Source: Lottia gigantea (Eukaryota > Mollusca > Gastropoda > Lottiidae). Taken from it: a stretch of DNA of 64,000 nt. This document shows, in pieces, positions 1-10,168 of this stretch. The DNA lies in the NCBI RefSeq assembly GCF_000327385.1, contig NW_008709295.1:1631963-1695962 (forward strand). Direction: 5' to 3'. The first letter of the stretch is position 1; the number at the start of each line of letters is the position of its first letter. The notes under the pieces are model-generated. The model was given only the letters and a program-made list of their open reading frames with translations, ran no database searches and was not told where the DNA came from. A program made the translations under genes and the position numbers.

Positions 1-2110
1 GCTATCATTTGATACTTTGACCTTTGACCCCAGACATGTACTTCCGGTTTTATAGCTATCCGTAAAAAGCCAAATTCGCAACTTTGGACTGCTCTAACAC
101 GTGACCTAATTAACCTAGAGGGTTAATTTTTTGGTTTCCTAATGTTCTTCTCATGCACTTTACATAGATATAGAACAATTGCTTTTTTAAAGCAAAATTG
201 AAATTCGTGATTTTTTCAAATTTGAGTTTTGTTTTACCATATTTGTGTCTTTTTGATCTTGGTGTATGTATATCTTATGACCTATTTTATGGAGAACCTT
301 GATATTTGGAATACAACTAGACACTTTGAATATGAATTCACCTATGGCAAAAAAATTGGGGTGGGCGTGGCACATCCGGGTTGAATTACTAATTGTTTAC
401 ATTTTGGGGCTGGGGCATAACTCGCATAGGATACGTTTGTTATAAAAGGGACTTTGCACACAATTACCTCATCCTTTTGGCCAGTTTGTGTTAACAGCTC
501 AGTTGTTTCAGCTTTATAGTTCCAAAAAAGGAACGGGTTTTAACATTTGGATATTTTCATTTTTCGATTCTGACCTTTGTTGACATTTGTTGACCTATAT
601 CTTTTGATTTGAATAATGTAGAAGCTTGAAATTTGAAACACAACATAACATTTGGAATTACCCTATGCAAAAAAATTAAGGTGGGCGTGGCACATCCGGG
701 TAATATTACTCATTATTGATATTTTTGGCCAGGAGCATAACTAGCAAAGTATACGTTTGTTCAAAATGGAACTTTGCATACAATTATCTCATGAATTGAG
801 CCACTTTGTCTTAGAAGTTCGGTTGTTTCCGCTTCTTAGTTCAAAAAAAGGAACAGGTTTTGAAAATTCAAAATTTTCAATTTTTGACCTTGACCTTTGA
901 TGACCTTGACCTTTATTAGGTCAAAGGTCATTGACGTTGTCTATTAGTTTATGCTTTCATATTTGACCTCTGACGTCTACTTTCGCTTTTATAGCTGTCC
1001 AAAAACATCCAAATTCGCAACTTTGGACTGCTCTAGCACGTGACCTAATTAACCTAGAGAGTATTTTTTTTCGGTTTCCTAATGTGCTTCTCGTGTACTT
1101 TACATAGATATATAACAATCGTTTTTTTAAAGCAAAATTGAAATTCGTGATTTTTTCAAATTTGAGTTTTTTTTTTACAATATTTGAGACTTTTTGAGCT
1201 TAGTGTATGTATATGTTATGATCTATTTGATGTAGAACCTTGATATTTGGAATATAACTAGACACTTTGAATATGAATTCACCTATGACAAAAAAACTTA
1301 TGTGGGCGTGGCACATCCGGGTTGAATTACTAATTGTTTACATTTTGGGGCTGGGGCATAACTCGCATAGGATGCGTTTGTTCAAAAAGAGACTTTGCAC
1401 ACAATTACCTCATCCTTTTGGCCAGTATGTATTAACAGTTCAGTTGTTTCAGCTTTATAGTTTCAAAAAAGGAACGGGTTTTAACATTTGGATATTTTCA
1501 TTTTTCGATTTTGACCTTTGTTGACTTTTGTTGACCTATATCTTTTGACCTCTATTATGTAGGAACTTGACATTTGGAACGTAACGTAACATTTTGAATA
1601 ATGATTAACTTATTCAAAAAAAATTGAGTTGGGCGTGGCACTTCCGGGTTTAATTACTCATTATTGACATTTTTGGCCAGGGGCATAACTCGCAAAGTAT
1701 ACATTTGTTCAAAATGGAACTTTGCATACAATTACCTCATATTGTGAGCCACTTTGTCTTAGAATTTCGGTTGTTTCCGCTTCTTAGTTCAAAAAAAGGA
1801 ACAGGTTTTGAAAATTGAAAATTTTCAATTTTTGACCTTGACCTTTGTTGACCTTGACCTTTGTAGGATCAAACGTCATTGGCATTGGCTATCTATTTGT
1901 ACTTTCATATTTGCTGTCCTATGTCAACTTCCGGTTTTATAGTCGTGTGCAATTAGAAATTTTTATGACGTATATCTCTTGATCTTGACCTTTTTAGACT
2001 TTCTCTTTTACAAGATCAAAGGTCATTGACCTTGGCTATCTGCTGATACTTTCATTTGTGAGGTCTGACGTCTACTTCCGGTATTAGAATCTTCTAAAAA
2101 ATGAAAATTT
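1..2110. repeat. Nested tandem repeat (about 940-bp unit, two copies plus a partial)
   Basis: Two long units follow each other (about 1-940 and 941-1900), with a partial third to about 2110. The phrase 'gggcgtggcacatccggg' recurs near 363, 683, 1303 and 1623. Each 940-bp unit therefore holds two diverged sub-units about 320 bp apart, and the whole pattern then repeats. Other shared landmarks are 'acttccggttttatag', 'cacgtgacctaatta' and a run of 'tgaccttgaccttt' copies. The same family recurs, in both orientations, across much of the window. No coding potential is convincing here. Confidence 0.8.
918..930 (+). promoter_or_regulatory. Perfect DR1 nuclear-receptor-type motif inside a repeat
   Basis: The 13-mer AGGTCAAAGGTCA is two AGGTCA half-sites spaced by one base, the consensus for RXR/HNF4-type receptors. 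Reverse-complement DR1-like forms lie at 18-30 and 4447-4458. Sequence identity to the motif is seen directly; any binding or function is unproven, and the motif may simply belong to the repeat. Confidence 0.35.
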
Positions 2111-2410
2111 CTCAACTTTAGACTGTTCTTGCGCTTGATCTAATTATCGTGGAAGGATGATTTTTTCGGGGTCTTTTGCAATTTGCTACATTTGCAAAGT
2201 CCCACTCTGTGCCACGAGTGGCTCTAGTTCTTTTCTTGTTTTGAGATATTTTCCTTCACATTTTCTGATTCAATTCGTGTTTAAAATAGCAATAATGTCT
2301 TTTAAAAATAAAATGGGGCACACAATAAAATGTACAAAAACCTCTAGATTTTTTTTTAATGATCACAACGACTGAACAAGGTCGTTTGTTTCAGAGTTAC
2401 TTCCCTTAAC
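2111..2410. other. Unassigned AT-rich spacer
   Basis: No gene, RNA or recognisable element was found. A 72-codon open frame here has no recognisable features. Confidence 0.4.
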
Positions 2411-2602
2411 TTTTTACTGTCGTTGGGAACATGGAGCATCAAGGCCAAAGAATTTTTCTTCCACCTATAAGAATTTTTTCAAATTTAATCCTTGACGTAT
2501 ATCGATGATTCTGTTTGATTAACAGGAGGAGCATTCGCAGAATTATCATAGTCTACGTCAAGGATTAATTTTGATGCTCCATGTTACCGACAACAGTAAA
2601 AA
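2411..2602. mobile_element. Fold-back / MITE-like palindrome, about 190 bp
   Basis: The outer arms 2411-2442 and 2571-2602 are near-perfect inverted copies sharing 'acatggagcatcaa'. A second, perfect 14-bp inverted pair, 'taatccttgacgta', lies inside at 2486-2499 and 2554-2567. The whole piece could fold into one long hairpin. No coding frame is present, so it looks like a small non-autonomous DNA element. Confidence 0.65.
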
Positions 2603-2750
2603 AGCAAGAAAAGAAATATTAATTTGTTTCGTTTCATTTTTAAAATAATTTTGATTCCATAATATTGACGTAAACAAAAATTCCGTCAAATTGAATAGTT
2701 TCGTTTTGTAGTATGAAAATCTACGATCCTTAAATTTAACAATGCTCATT

Positions 2751-3005
2751 TTAGCGCCTTTTTTTCACTCCGGTATGCCGGTTGGCAGCGGTAGGCGGTT
2801 GGCTTTTAAAACCCACCCCAGTGTTGGCTGGGGAGCGTGACCAAAAGTAGACAAAAAAATTGAACCGTGATAACGGTACCGAAGCAGTGGGCATCCAACC
2901 TGATACACCGATAAAACGTTGCATTTTAAAGTCACAATGGGATTTCTTACCGAAAAGAAAAGCATGTAAACATTCAATAGTAATTGTAAAACCTATTCCC
3001 TTTTT
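2751..3005 (-). repeat. Helitron-like dispersed repeat fragment
   Basis: Read on the minus strand this matches the composite repeat at 53823-54110 and 22450-23640: 'gcttttcttttcggta', then 'tttaaaatgcaacgtttta', then a hairpin-bearing segment around 'cccactgcttcggtacc', then a 'tggtcacgctccccagcc' segment. It is a truncated copy and is non-coding. Confidence 0.55.
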
Positions 3006-3733
3006 ATACGCCCACATCTCTCTATGTGGACGTATATTGTCGGTACCCCCGTCGGCCCGTCAATATTTGCTTGTAAACGCTCTAAAAACTAGATTTTTTG
3101 ATGGAATCAAATGAACTTCGGTATGTGTATACATATTTATAAAACGAAGATCAAGTTCGAATTTGAGCTATTTTCGACCGCTAGAAGCAGAGTTATTGCC
3201 CTTGCCCCAAAATCTTGAATACTCTCGTAATTTTCAACCGATTTTTAATGAAACTTAAAATGGATGTTATTGGACATAAATCGAAAAGTTTGAGAAAGTT
3301 TAGTTTACTTCTGATTAAATTTAAGGCTTTTTCAAGATTTAGGCCTCTTACGTGAGTTATGAGGAGTTATCGCCCTTTAATCTCTATACAGCAAGTGCTT
3401 CTATCAACATCAATTGCTCGTAAACACTCTAAAAACAAGGAATCAAATGAAATTCGGTATGTGCATACATATTCATGAAACGAAGGTCCGTCCATCCATC
3501 CACATTTGCTTGTAACGCTCTAAAAACTAGATTTTTGATGGAATCAAATGAAATTCGGTATGTGTATACATGTTCATAAAACGAAGATCAAGTTCGAATT
3601 TGAGCTATTTTCGACCGTTAGAAGTAGAGTTATTCCCCTTGCCCCAAAATCCTAAATACGTTTTCAACCGATTTTGATGAAACTTAAAATGGATGTTTCG
3701 TTTTTACCATCTGCATGCCGTGGTGGGCGTATA
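3006..3733. mobile_element. Non-autonomous DNA element with TACGCCCAC ends
   Basis: The left edge reads TATACGCCCAC (3006 on) and the right edge reads its inverse, GTGGGCGTATA, near 3723-3733, suggesting a TA target. The left end is itself palindromic: 'tatacgcccacat' is followed by 'atgtggacgtata'. Inside, a roughly 200-bp module ('cgctctaaaaactagattt' through 'cttaaaatggatgtt') occurs twice, near 3075-3275 and 3510-3705. It includes the 'gagttattgccc' motif common in mollusc repeats. No transposase frame is present. The family is not assigned. Confidence 0.5.
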
Positions 3734-3769
3734 TGGTTGTGGTGCACTATCTTTTATAGTAAAAGGTCC

Positions 3770-5165
3770 AAACAAATGTAACTTTATCACTAAATGTCCC
3801 AAGCAGTGAGTTATTGTTATGCAAACATTCTAGGGTGACAAATGCAAACTTTGCGAGTTATAACAATTGCAAATATTTATGGTAAAGTTGAATAAAACCC
3901 AGATGTGCCACGCCCACTTCAAAAATTTTGTTATATCTGTTATGATGTGTAGAATTTTAAATAATGTTAAACATTTCAAGTTAGGTCATGAGACATACAT
4001 AGTTATATGTTTTTTAAGGCAACGGTGACTGTCGGTGGATTATAGACACCGTTAAATTACGCACAGTTACTGCTGAAGTCAATACAAAATTTTCAAATTC
4101 TAAAAAGCGCAATTTTTATCAAAATACCAAGTGTTATATAACATTTGATAGAATAGATTACGTGTAATAAGGACACAAGAGATATTTTCACGTATGTAAC
4201 GTGACAGAGCTCTTCAAAGTTAAACATAGCGAATTTGCTGTAGAATCGGAAGTTAACGATGCACAACAAAAGATATTATCGGATATATCTCGTAATGAGC
4301 AACAACTTTTGTTCAGGTCAACAAAGGTCAAATAAAAGTAATATGAGCCTTTGAAGTTTCGAAAATTGCTGTTTTCGGACGTCTGCAAAACCGGAAGTAT
4401 ATATCGGACATCAAAAATCAAAGTAAGAATGGTCAACTTAGATCAATGACCTTTGACCATGCAAAGATCAAGGTCATTTGTGTTAAAGTTCAAAAATGTA
4501 AAATTTTTAAATTGTTAAACCTATTCCCTTTCTTAAAGTAAAGAACACAAACAACTGTAATCTTATCACAAATTGTGCTAAGTAGTGATATATTTCTATG
4601 CTCAATTTCTAGGGTGACAATTGCAAATTTTGCGAGTTATGACAATTGCAAATATTTCAGGTAAAGGTAAATGCACACCGGATGTGCCACGCCTACTTCA
4701 AACATTTTATGTCGTCTGTGAGGAGGTATACATTGTTAAATAATGTTCAAAATTTCAAGTGGTTTCAATCATGAGATATTCGTAGTTATACGTTTTTAAA
4801 GGCAACGGCTACTGTCGGTGGATTATAGACACCGTGAATTTACGCAGTTACTAAAGCAATCAGTACAAAATTTTCAATTTTTATTAAGCACAATTTTGAT
4901 CAAAATATTAAGTGTAATATATCACCAAAAAAAGGAGAGATCATGCACTCTAAGAATATATAAGAAATTCTGTCGTATGTTAATTAGGTCACGTGACAGA
5001 GCTCTTCAAAGTTAAAAATCGCGATTTTCAAATGGCTGTAGAACCGGAAGTTAACAATGCACAACAAAAGTGAAGATATTATCGGACATATCTCGTAAGG
5101 GGCAACAACTTTTGTTCAGGTAACAAGGTCACCAAAGGTCAAAGTCACTAGATATGAGCCTTTTT
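3770..5165 (-). repeat. Interspersed repeat, two tandem copies of about 775 bp
   Basis: Two copies in the same orientation start near 3775 and 4551. Both carry 'ctagggtgacaa', 'tttgcgagttat' and 'gatgtgccacgcc', which is the inverse of the landmark phrase in the 1-2110 block. A perfect GTCACGTGAC palindrome lies at 4989-4998. They are non-coding. Confidence 0.7.
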
Positions 5166-5652
5166 TGAGTTTTATAAAATTAATCATATCAAGATGGCGT
5201 CTTACCAAATACTTCTGGGTCAAATTTATTCATTCCAAAATCTTCATAGGGACAATTATAACTAATTGCAAAAATAATTTTTCAAATATCTACAAAATCC
5301 CGGAAGTTGAAATTTCAAGTTTGGAGGCGAATGACGTCAAAACTTTAAGTGATATCTAAATTTTGAAAGCAGATTTTTGTTCGCAATTTAACTGTCTATC
5401 TACATGTAAATTTTCAGATCGATCGCAAAAAAAATTATGGAAGTTTGACAAATGCTCCAAATAAAATCTACAAAAGTCAGAAATTTCTTAAATTGCTATC
5501 TTTTAGCCATTAGTTCAAAGTAATGAGCAAAACAAATATGATGATGAAAATAGATTTAGAATTAGAGCAGGTATTGGAAAGATGTAATGAACAGTTAACG
5601 TCCTACGTCATTTCCGGTTCGGCAAAGATATGTCATTTTACATTTAAACAAT
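5166..5652. repeat. Continuation of the dispersed repeat family
   Basis: This stretch shares 'cggaagttgaaatttcaa', 'cgatcgcaaaaaaaatt' and 'gacgtcctacgtcatttcc'-like phrases with copies near 10.7, 23.0, 38.5, 44.2 and 54.2 kb. It ends in 'gtcattttacatttaaaca', where the 1500-bp TIR element has inserted. Confidence 0.55.
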
Positions 5653-7152
5653 ACTCCTATCAACACTAACGTCATTTTCAATATGGCGGTGCAGGTCATA
5701 AGGTCATAGGGGAAAACTTCTCACGTTACCATTATAAACAACATGGCGACCGGGTTAAATGGAAAGGATGATGCGGAGTTCGGAACTTATTTTGATACAT
5801 TTTTACGTGATTTTTTATATGCTTTTCCTTTCAAACAATTGACATTTGAAACGATATTACTTTTATAATGGGCTACTGGCCAAGACAATTCTTTACTAAA
5901 CATGTATTTGATTTAAATTCTGTATTAAAAGGTCATTATCTTTTGTTTTTTTTTATAATGCCTCTGAAATGAGGGGGTTGTGGGGTATACATTTTGTAGC
6001 TTGTCTTGGTGTGTAACCCAAGTTCATTATCAGATTTACAATATTGAATGTAGGTTTCCTTTTTACATTTATGTACTTGGTTCTTTTCTTTTGTGTACCA
6101 ACTGAACATGATTTAACTAAACTATTCCTTCACATTGTGACCAAACTTTGCTGTTTCCCACAAATTACAATAAAAACTTTGATCATGTAAAGAACAAACC
6201 CATAAAAATGCCATGAAGGTTCACATGATCAAAGTTTATATGGTTAGATTCTCTTGCAGTTATCAGTGTTATCACAGAAACTTGTTGGATATCCTCCAGT
6301 CCCTTTTTTTATTTGTTTAATATTCATTCATTTTTATACCCGTAGGCCTACCTTAAAATATTAACTATATTAGTATGATATCCCTAGAAAAAAGGGATTA
6401 TGTAAGAGATTATGTAACACATAAGCATGATATAAACATAGAAAATTGATCATTTCAATTAAGATCAAGGAAAAATCTTTTGAAGGAGTTCCTGTGGAAG
6501 TTAAGCCCGGTTTCCCCTGTCAGTAATATAGGCCTAGTAGGTCAATGGAGATGACATAGAAAGGGCATTTAGTCGTTCAGATGTGACAATGAACCGAGCC
6601 CATGTGTACTACAGGTTGTGCATGATATTAAAGATCCTTGAAAATGGGAAATTGAAAAAAAACTGTCTGATGTCCCTGTCCATGCAACATTTTCCTCCTT
6701 GCACACCTCATGGCGTTGCTGGTTTTTGTTAGCCCAATCGGGTGCAGAAAAGTAGGAGGTAAAAATCATTTTTGTAGCCTATTTGGTGGTAGTTGATGTA
6801 TACATTTTGGCCATAGGCCATTTTGACTAACAATTTTAGAATTTCATAGTGACAATTTGGCTTTTGTTATTCAAATGCATCAGTATTATGGGAATTAAAA
6901 TGTCAGCTTCAAAAAAACAAATTTGAAGACAGTAGGCCAAAGCTGCGAAGGATCTCATAAACGAAAAAGAGTATGGCAGTGTATCACTGAAAGCATAAAA
7001 TGTCTTAACGATTTATAATTACATAATATGGGCGATTTAAAACATTTTTATTTCAAGAAGTGATTCTGGCGATCGTTGTTTATTATTACGCGCACATTGA
7101 CGTAAGCGGCTTTTCCCCTATGAACTTTACGTCACAAAGTGTTGATAGGAGT
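5653..7152. mobile_element. 1500-bp DNA element with perfect 15-bp TIRs
   Basis: The ends ACTCCTATCAACACT (5653-5667) and its exact inverse (7138-7152) bound 1500 bp. Similarity continues inwards, with 'cataggggaaaa' on both sides. The flanks 'catttaaacaat' and 'atagcgacacgc' rebuild the uninterrupted sequence seen at 10175-10205 (and inverted near 44.07 kb), with the dinucleotide AT on both sides. This proves insertion into a pre-existing repeat. No transposase domain was recognised inside; a short minus-strand frame at 6569-6769 is unremarkable. The superfamily is unknown. Confidence 0.75.
5743..5868 (+). CDS. Short open frame (41 codons) inside the TIR element, unknown
   Basis: The frame starts MATGLNGKDDAEF, with an 'acaacATGg' context favourable for animal initiation, and ends LTFETILLL. 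Base composition at the start is richer in G+C than the surroundings. It could be the first exon of a gene carried by the element, or chance. No domain is recognised, and no downstream exon could be tied to it. Confidence 0.2.
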   Translation: MATGLNGKDDAEFGTYFDTFLRDFLYAFPFKQLTFETILLL

Positions 7153-7279
7153 ATAGCGACACGCTAAATTATTATTATTATGTCAGATAACTTGTGGTAT
7201 GTGCAGTTTTGTCTGGGGAGCGTGACCAGAAGTAGACAAAAAATAGTACGCACTGCAATTATGATCAAAATAGATTTAG
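7153..7279. repeat. Host-repeat segment flanking PLE copy 1 (left)
   Basis: 'agcgacacgc...gtgcagttttg...gagcgtga...agtacgcactgcaatta' matches 10190-10300 on the other side of PLE copy 1 in the same orientation. The PLE therefore lies between two direct copies of this repeat piece. Confidence 0.65.
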
Positions 7280-7450
7280 ATTTCGGGGAAGGGAGGGTTT
7301 GATTCTCCCAAATGTACAGGCCTAGGGTGGAGAAGACACTTTAATTAGAAATTGGGATTAAGGGTCTTGATATTGGGTTTTCTTCTGTTCTTATTCTGAT
7401 CTGAAATTAGAAAAAATAACTCGCCCTATGGGCGAGAAGTATAGTATCTG

Positions 7451-9606
7451 TTATGTACTGATTGTTTTTAGTTTACTATGAACAAGATTATCATTTAAGT
7501 TCTTATTTTTTGAATATGCAACTATCATTTTCTGCTTATAGACATGGGGGAATTTCTCTTGAAGGCTCTTATAGTGGGCATGAACTATCTTGCTTGCTCG
7601 ATTGCTGGTTGTATTAAACGGGACAACAAAGGGTGCTATGCCTACATTATGATGAATATTTAGTCCTATAGGTCTTGCTGTATTCAATGTCTCAATCCAA
7701 TGGGCTTCCCTAGATTGACGGAATTTGGTAGTTTCATCTTCGGGCAAGTCAATTTCTATACGCTCAATTGGGATTAGGGCGAGATCGTCTATTGAATGGT
7801 CGTCGAGGTTGAAATGATTAGAAACAGGCTTGTCTTTCTTTAATTTGATGTCTGACCTATGAGCATTAAAGCGAGTTCGTAAATTATTCTTAGTTTCTCC
7901 TACATATTTTTGGGGGCATTTTTTGCATGAAATTAAATATATTACATTCGAATGTTCACATGTTAGATGTTCCTGGATCGGGTACCTTTTATTCGTAGAG
8001 TTGCTTACAAAATAATGAGTTTCTGATATAAAGGGACATGTTTTGCATCTACTGGACAAACATGGAGCACTTCTTAAACCTGGAGGTACTTCGGCATAAA
8101 GTCTGTTTTTAGCTGCTATCTGTGCTAAGGTGGAATTTTTTATGTTTCGTAAAAATCGTTTAGAGTACCCACGCTCTTTCAGTTTTGAGAAAACAATCGT
8201 ACAGGCTTGGTTGAAATCAGAAGATCTTGTACAAATTCGATGAAATCGTAAAACTTGTGACTTAATTATACCAGAAAAGGTATGTTTTGGGTGAAAGGAG
8301 CTCTTGTGCAAGAGTTGATGAGTATCAGTTTCTTTGAAATACACTTTAATATCCAGTTTATTTGTTTCTGCTGTGGAATCTCCCTTAAAGATTGTGGTAT
8401 CGAGAAAGTTTATGCTTTTGTCACTCACGTTTGCGGTTAGTTTGATAGAAGGATGGTGGTTGTTGAGAATTTCAAAGAATTCCCAAAACTGTTCGATAGA
8501 ATAAGTCCAAACCATAAAAATGTCATCCAAAAAGCGTCCGTAAAAGAGTGGGTCAAATGGACAGAGGGGCAACACCTCACGTTCCCACTCTGCCATGAAA
8601 AGGTTTGCGTATGAATGGGCGAATCGTTTGCCCATTGCTGTCCATGAAGTTTGTAAATATGTTTTACCATTAAATGTGAAATCGTTTCGACTAAGACAAA
8701 TCTCTAAAAGCTGTAGAATTGCATCGTCGGGTCTGTTTGGATCTGGGTTTCTATTAAAAGCTTTACGAACTGCCGTTAAACCAGTAGTGTTATCGATATT
8801 GGTATACATAGAAGAAACGTCGATAGAAATTAAAATAGCATTAGAGGGAACTCTAAGATTTTTTATTTTATTGACAAAATCGGTTGTGTCTTTACGGTAG
8901 GCGCGATGTTGACATGCTAGAGGTAGTAAGAAATGATCAATGTATTCTGACACTGCATATGACTACCACAGTCAGATATAATCGGGCGGCCTTTAGGGAT
9001 TTTATTCGAGATAAACCACTCCTTGGTTGGATTCTTATGGATTTTAGGCAAAGTGTACAAATGTCTCTCGCGACAATCAGGTTTGACAGACAGATAGTCA
9101 TATTGTTTCTGTTTGAGATAACTAGTTTTGACTAAATCGGCAAGAATATTGTTAATCATGTTAGCAGTTTCTTTGAAAATTGGTTTCGGTAAAATGGCAT
9201 AATGTTTAGAATTATTCAGTTGATTCTCTGCTTCTGAAACGTAATCCTCCCTATTCAGAATGACACAACATGAACCTTTGTCACTCTTTTTAATAACAAT
9301 GCTATCGTCTTTCTTAAGTAAGTTTAACGCTTCACGTTCCACTCGTGTGAGATTAGGCTTTTCGTGTGTTATGGAAAGGTTCACAGTTTGGCTATTCATA
9401 CTCGCAAATGCTTTCAATATTTCAGGATGGATGGCGGCCTGAGGGGGTGTCCACGTGGATTTAGGAATAAACATTGTTCTAGCAACAATGGATGGATCAA
9501 TGGATGGTCCAAGATAATTCAAGTTAGCTATCTTTGGTGTGGGAATAAATTTAAGTCCACGGTCTAAGATTGAATGCTGAAGGGGTGTGAGAATTTTGCG
9601 GCTCAA
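7451..9606 (-). pseudogene. PLE reverse transcriptase / GIY-YIG endonuclease (copy 1)
   Basis: Two overlapping frames cover it: the N-terminal part at 8917-9606 (from MSRKILTPLQ) and the main part at 7451-8953 (from MSEYID). RT landmarks are the motif A region LISIDVSSMYTNID, the motif B region MGKRFAHSYANLFM, and the catalytic box FLDDIFMVW. The C-terminal endonuclease shows VIYLISCKKC, YVGETKNN and LRTRFNAHR, the GIY-YIG hallmarks of Penelope elements, preceded by a Cys-rich linker (CLSSRCKTCPF). Such proteins nick target DNA and reverse-transcribe the element RNA in place. The two parts are out of frame because of the 4-base loss shared with copy 3, so this copy is probably dead. Confidence 0.85.
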
Positions 9607-9659
9607 GTTAACTACTGTTTGGCCTAGCGGTGGCCTCTCAGTATTTTTATCCCCAGTAA

Positions 9660-10112
9660 TTAGTTTAAAGACTTACTCGATGCCTGAAGCTGGTGTATCC
9701 AAAACAAATAAATGCTGTTTGCTGTTTCTGGAGACCAATGAAGATTATCAACTGGTTCGAATTCTTCTTCGTAGGCTCTAGATGGTGCAGGTGTAGTGTT
9801 CATTTCAGTTGGTAGAGATATGGTTACTCTGGTTTTTGTTTCGTTGATTGTTTGGTAGAACTTGGTGATTACAGCTTGAGTGAGACGTTTCCGATAGGAG
9901 CGACGGGCCCAGGACAGGGCATGAGAAACGATGCGGTCGACGGCAGGTGATGATAAAGACTTGGTACGAATGGTGGTCAGCTTCTCTTGAAGTGTGGTTT
10001 GGTAATGGTCGATCAGGACATGCGTAACCTTAGAGAGCCATGTCCGATTGAGGGATCTAATATTCGCGTCAACAGCTGATGTTTTCATTGCTGGACGGAT
10101 AAAACTATCCAA
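9660..10112 (-). pseudogene. PLE upstream frame, remnant (copy 1)
   Basis: This is a helical region (from the FIRPAMKTSAVD stretch) joined directly to a C-terminal block, YEEEFEPVDNLHWSPETA. In copy 4 these are separated by several hundred bases, so an internal deletion has fused them here. The DNLHW block looks like the Asp/His end (block V) of an SGNH hydrolase. The N-terminal part is cut off by the 5' truncation. Confidence 0.6.
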
Positions 10113-10168
10113 CTCAGAGACTTTGCGTTTGAAGGTAAACGCTGGTTGGCCTTGCTGCTGGGCAAAGA

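Larger units (their letters stand above)
7280..10168 (-). mobile_element. Penelope-like element, copy 1 (5'-truncated)
   Basis: This minus-strand element runs from its 3' end (ccccgaaat, at 7280) back to a 5' truncation near 10168. It includes the GIY-YIG/RT frame and the tail of the upstream frame. The 3' tail carries a strong stem around 7420-7435 that is conserved in all copies with an intact tail. The upstream frame is internally deleted compared with copy 4. A 4-base deletion shared with copy 3 splits the RT frame near 8955. Presumed non-functional. Confidence 0.85.

Noticed and set aside
2751-3114. Overlapping frames on both strands
   Set aside because: They fall in Helitron-like repeat and TIR element sequence with no domain features.
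9750-9775. tRNA B-box-like 'ggttcgaattc'
   Set aside because: It lies in PLE coding sequence, with no A box or cloverleaf around it. No tRNA gene was found in the window.
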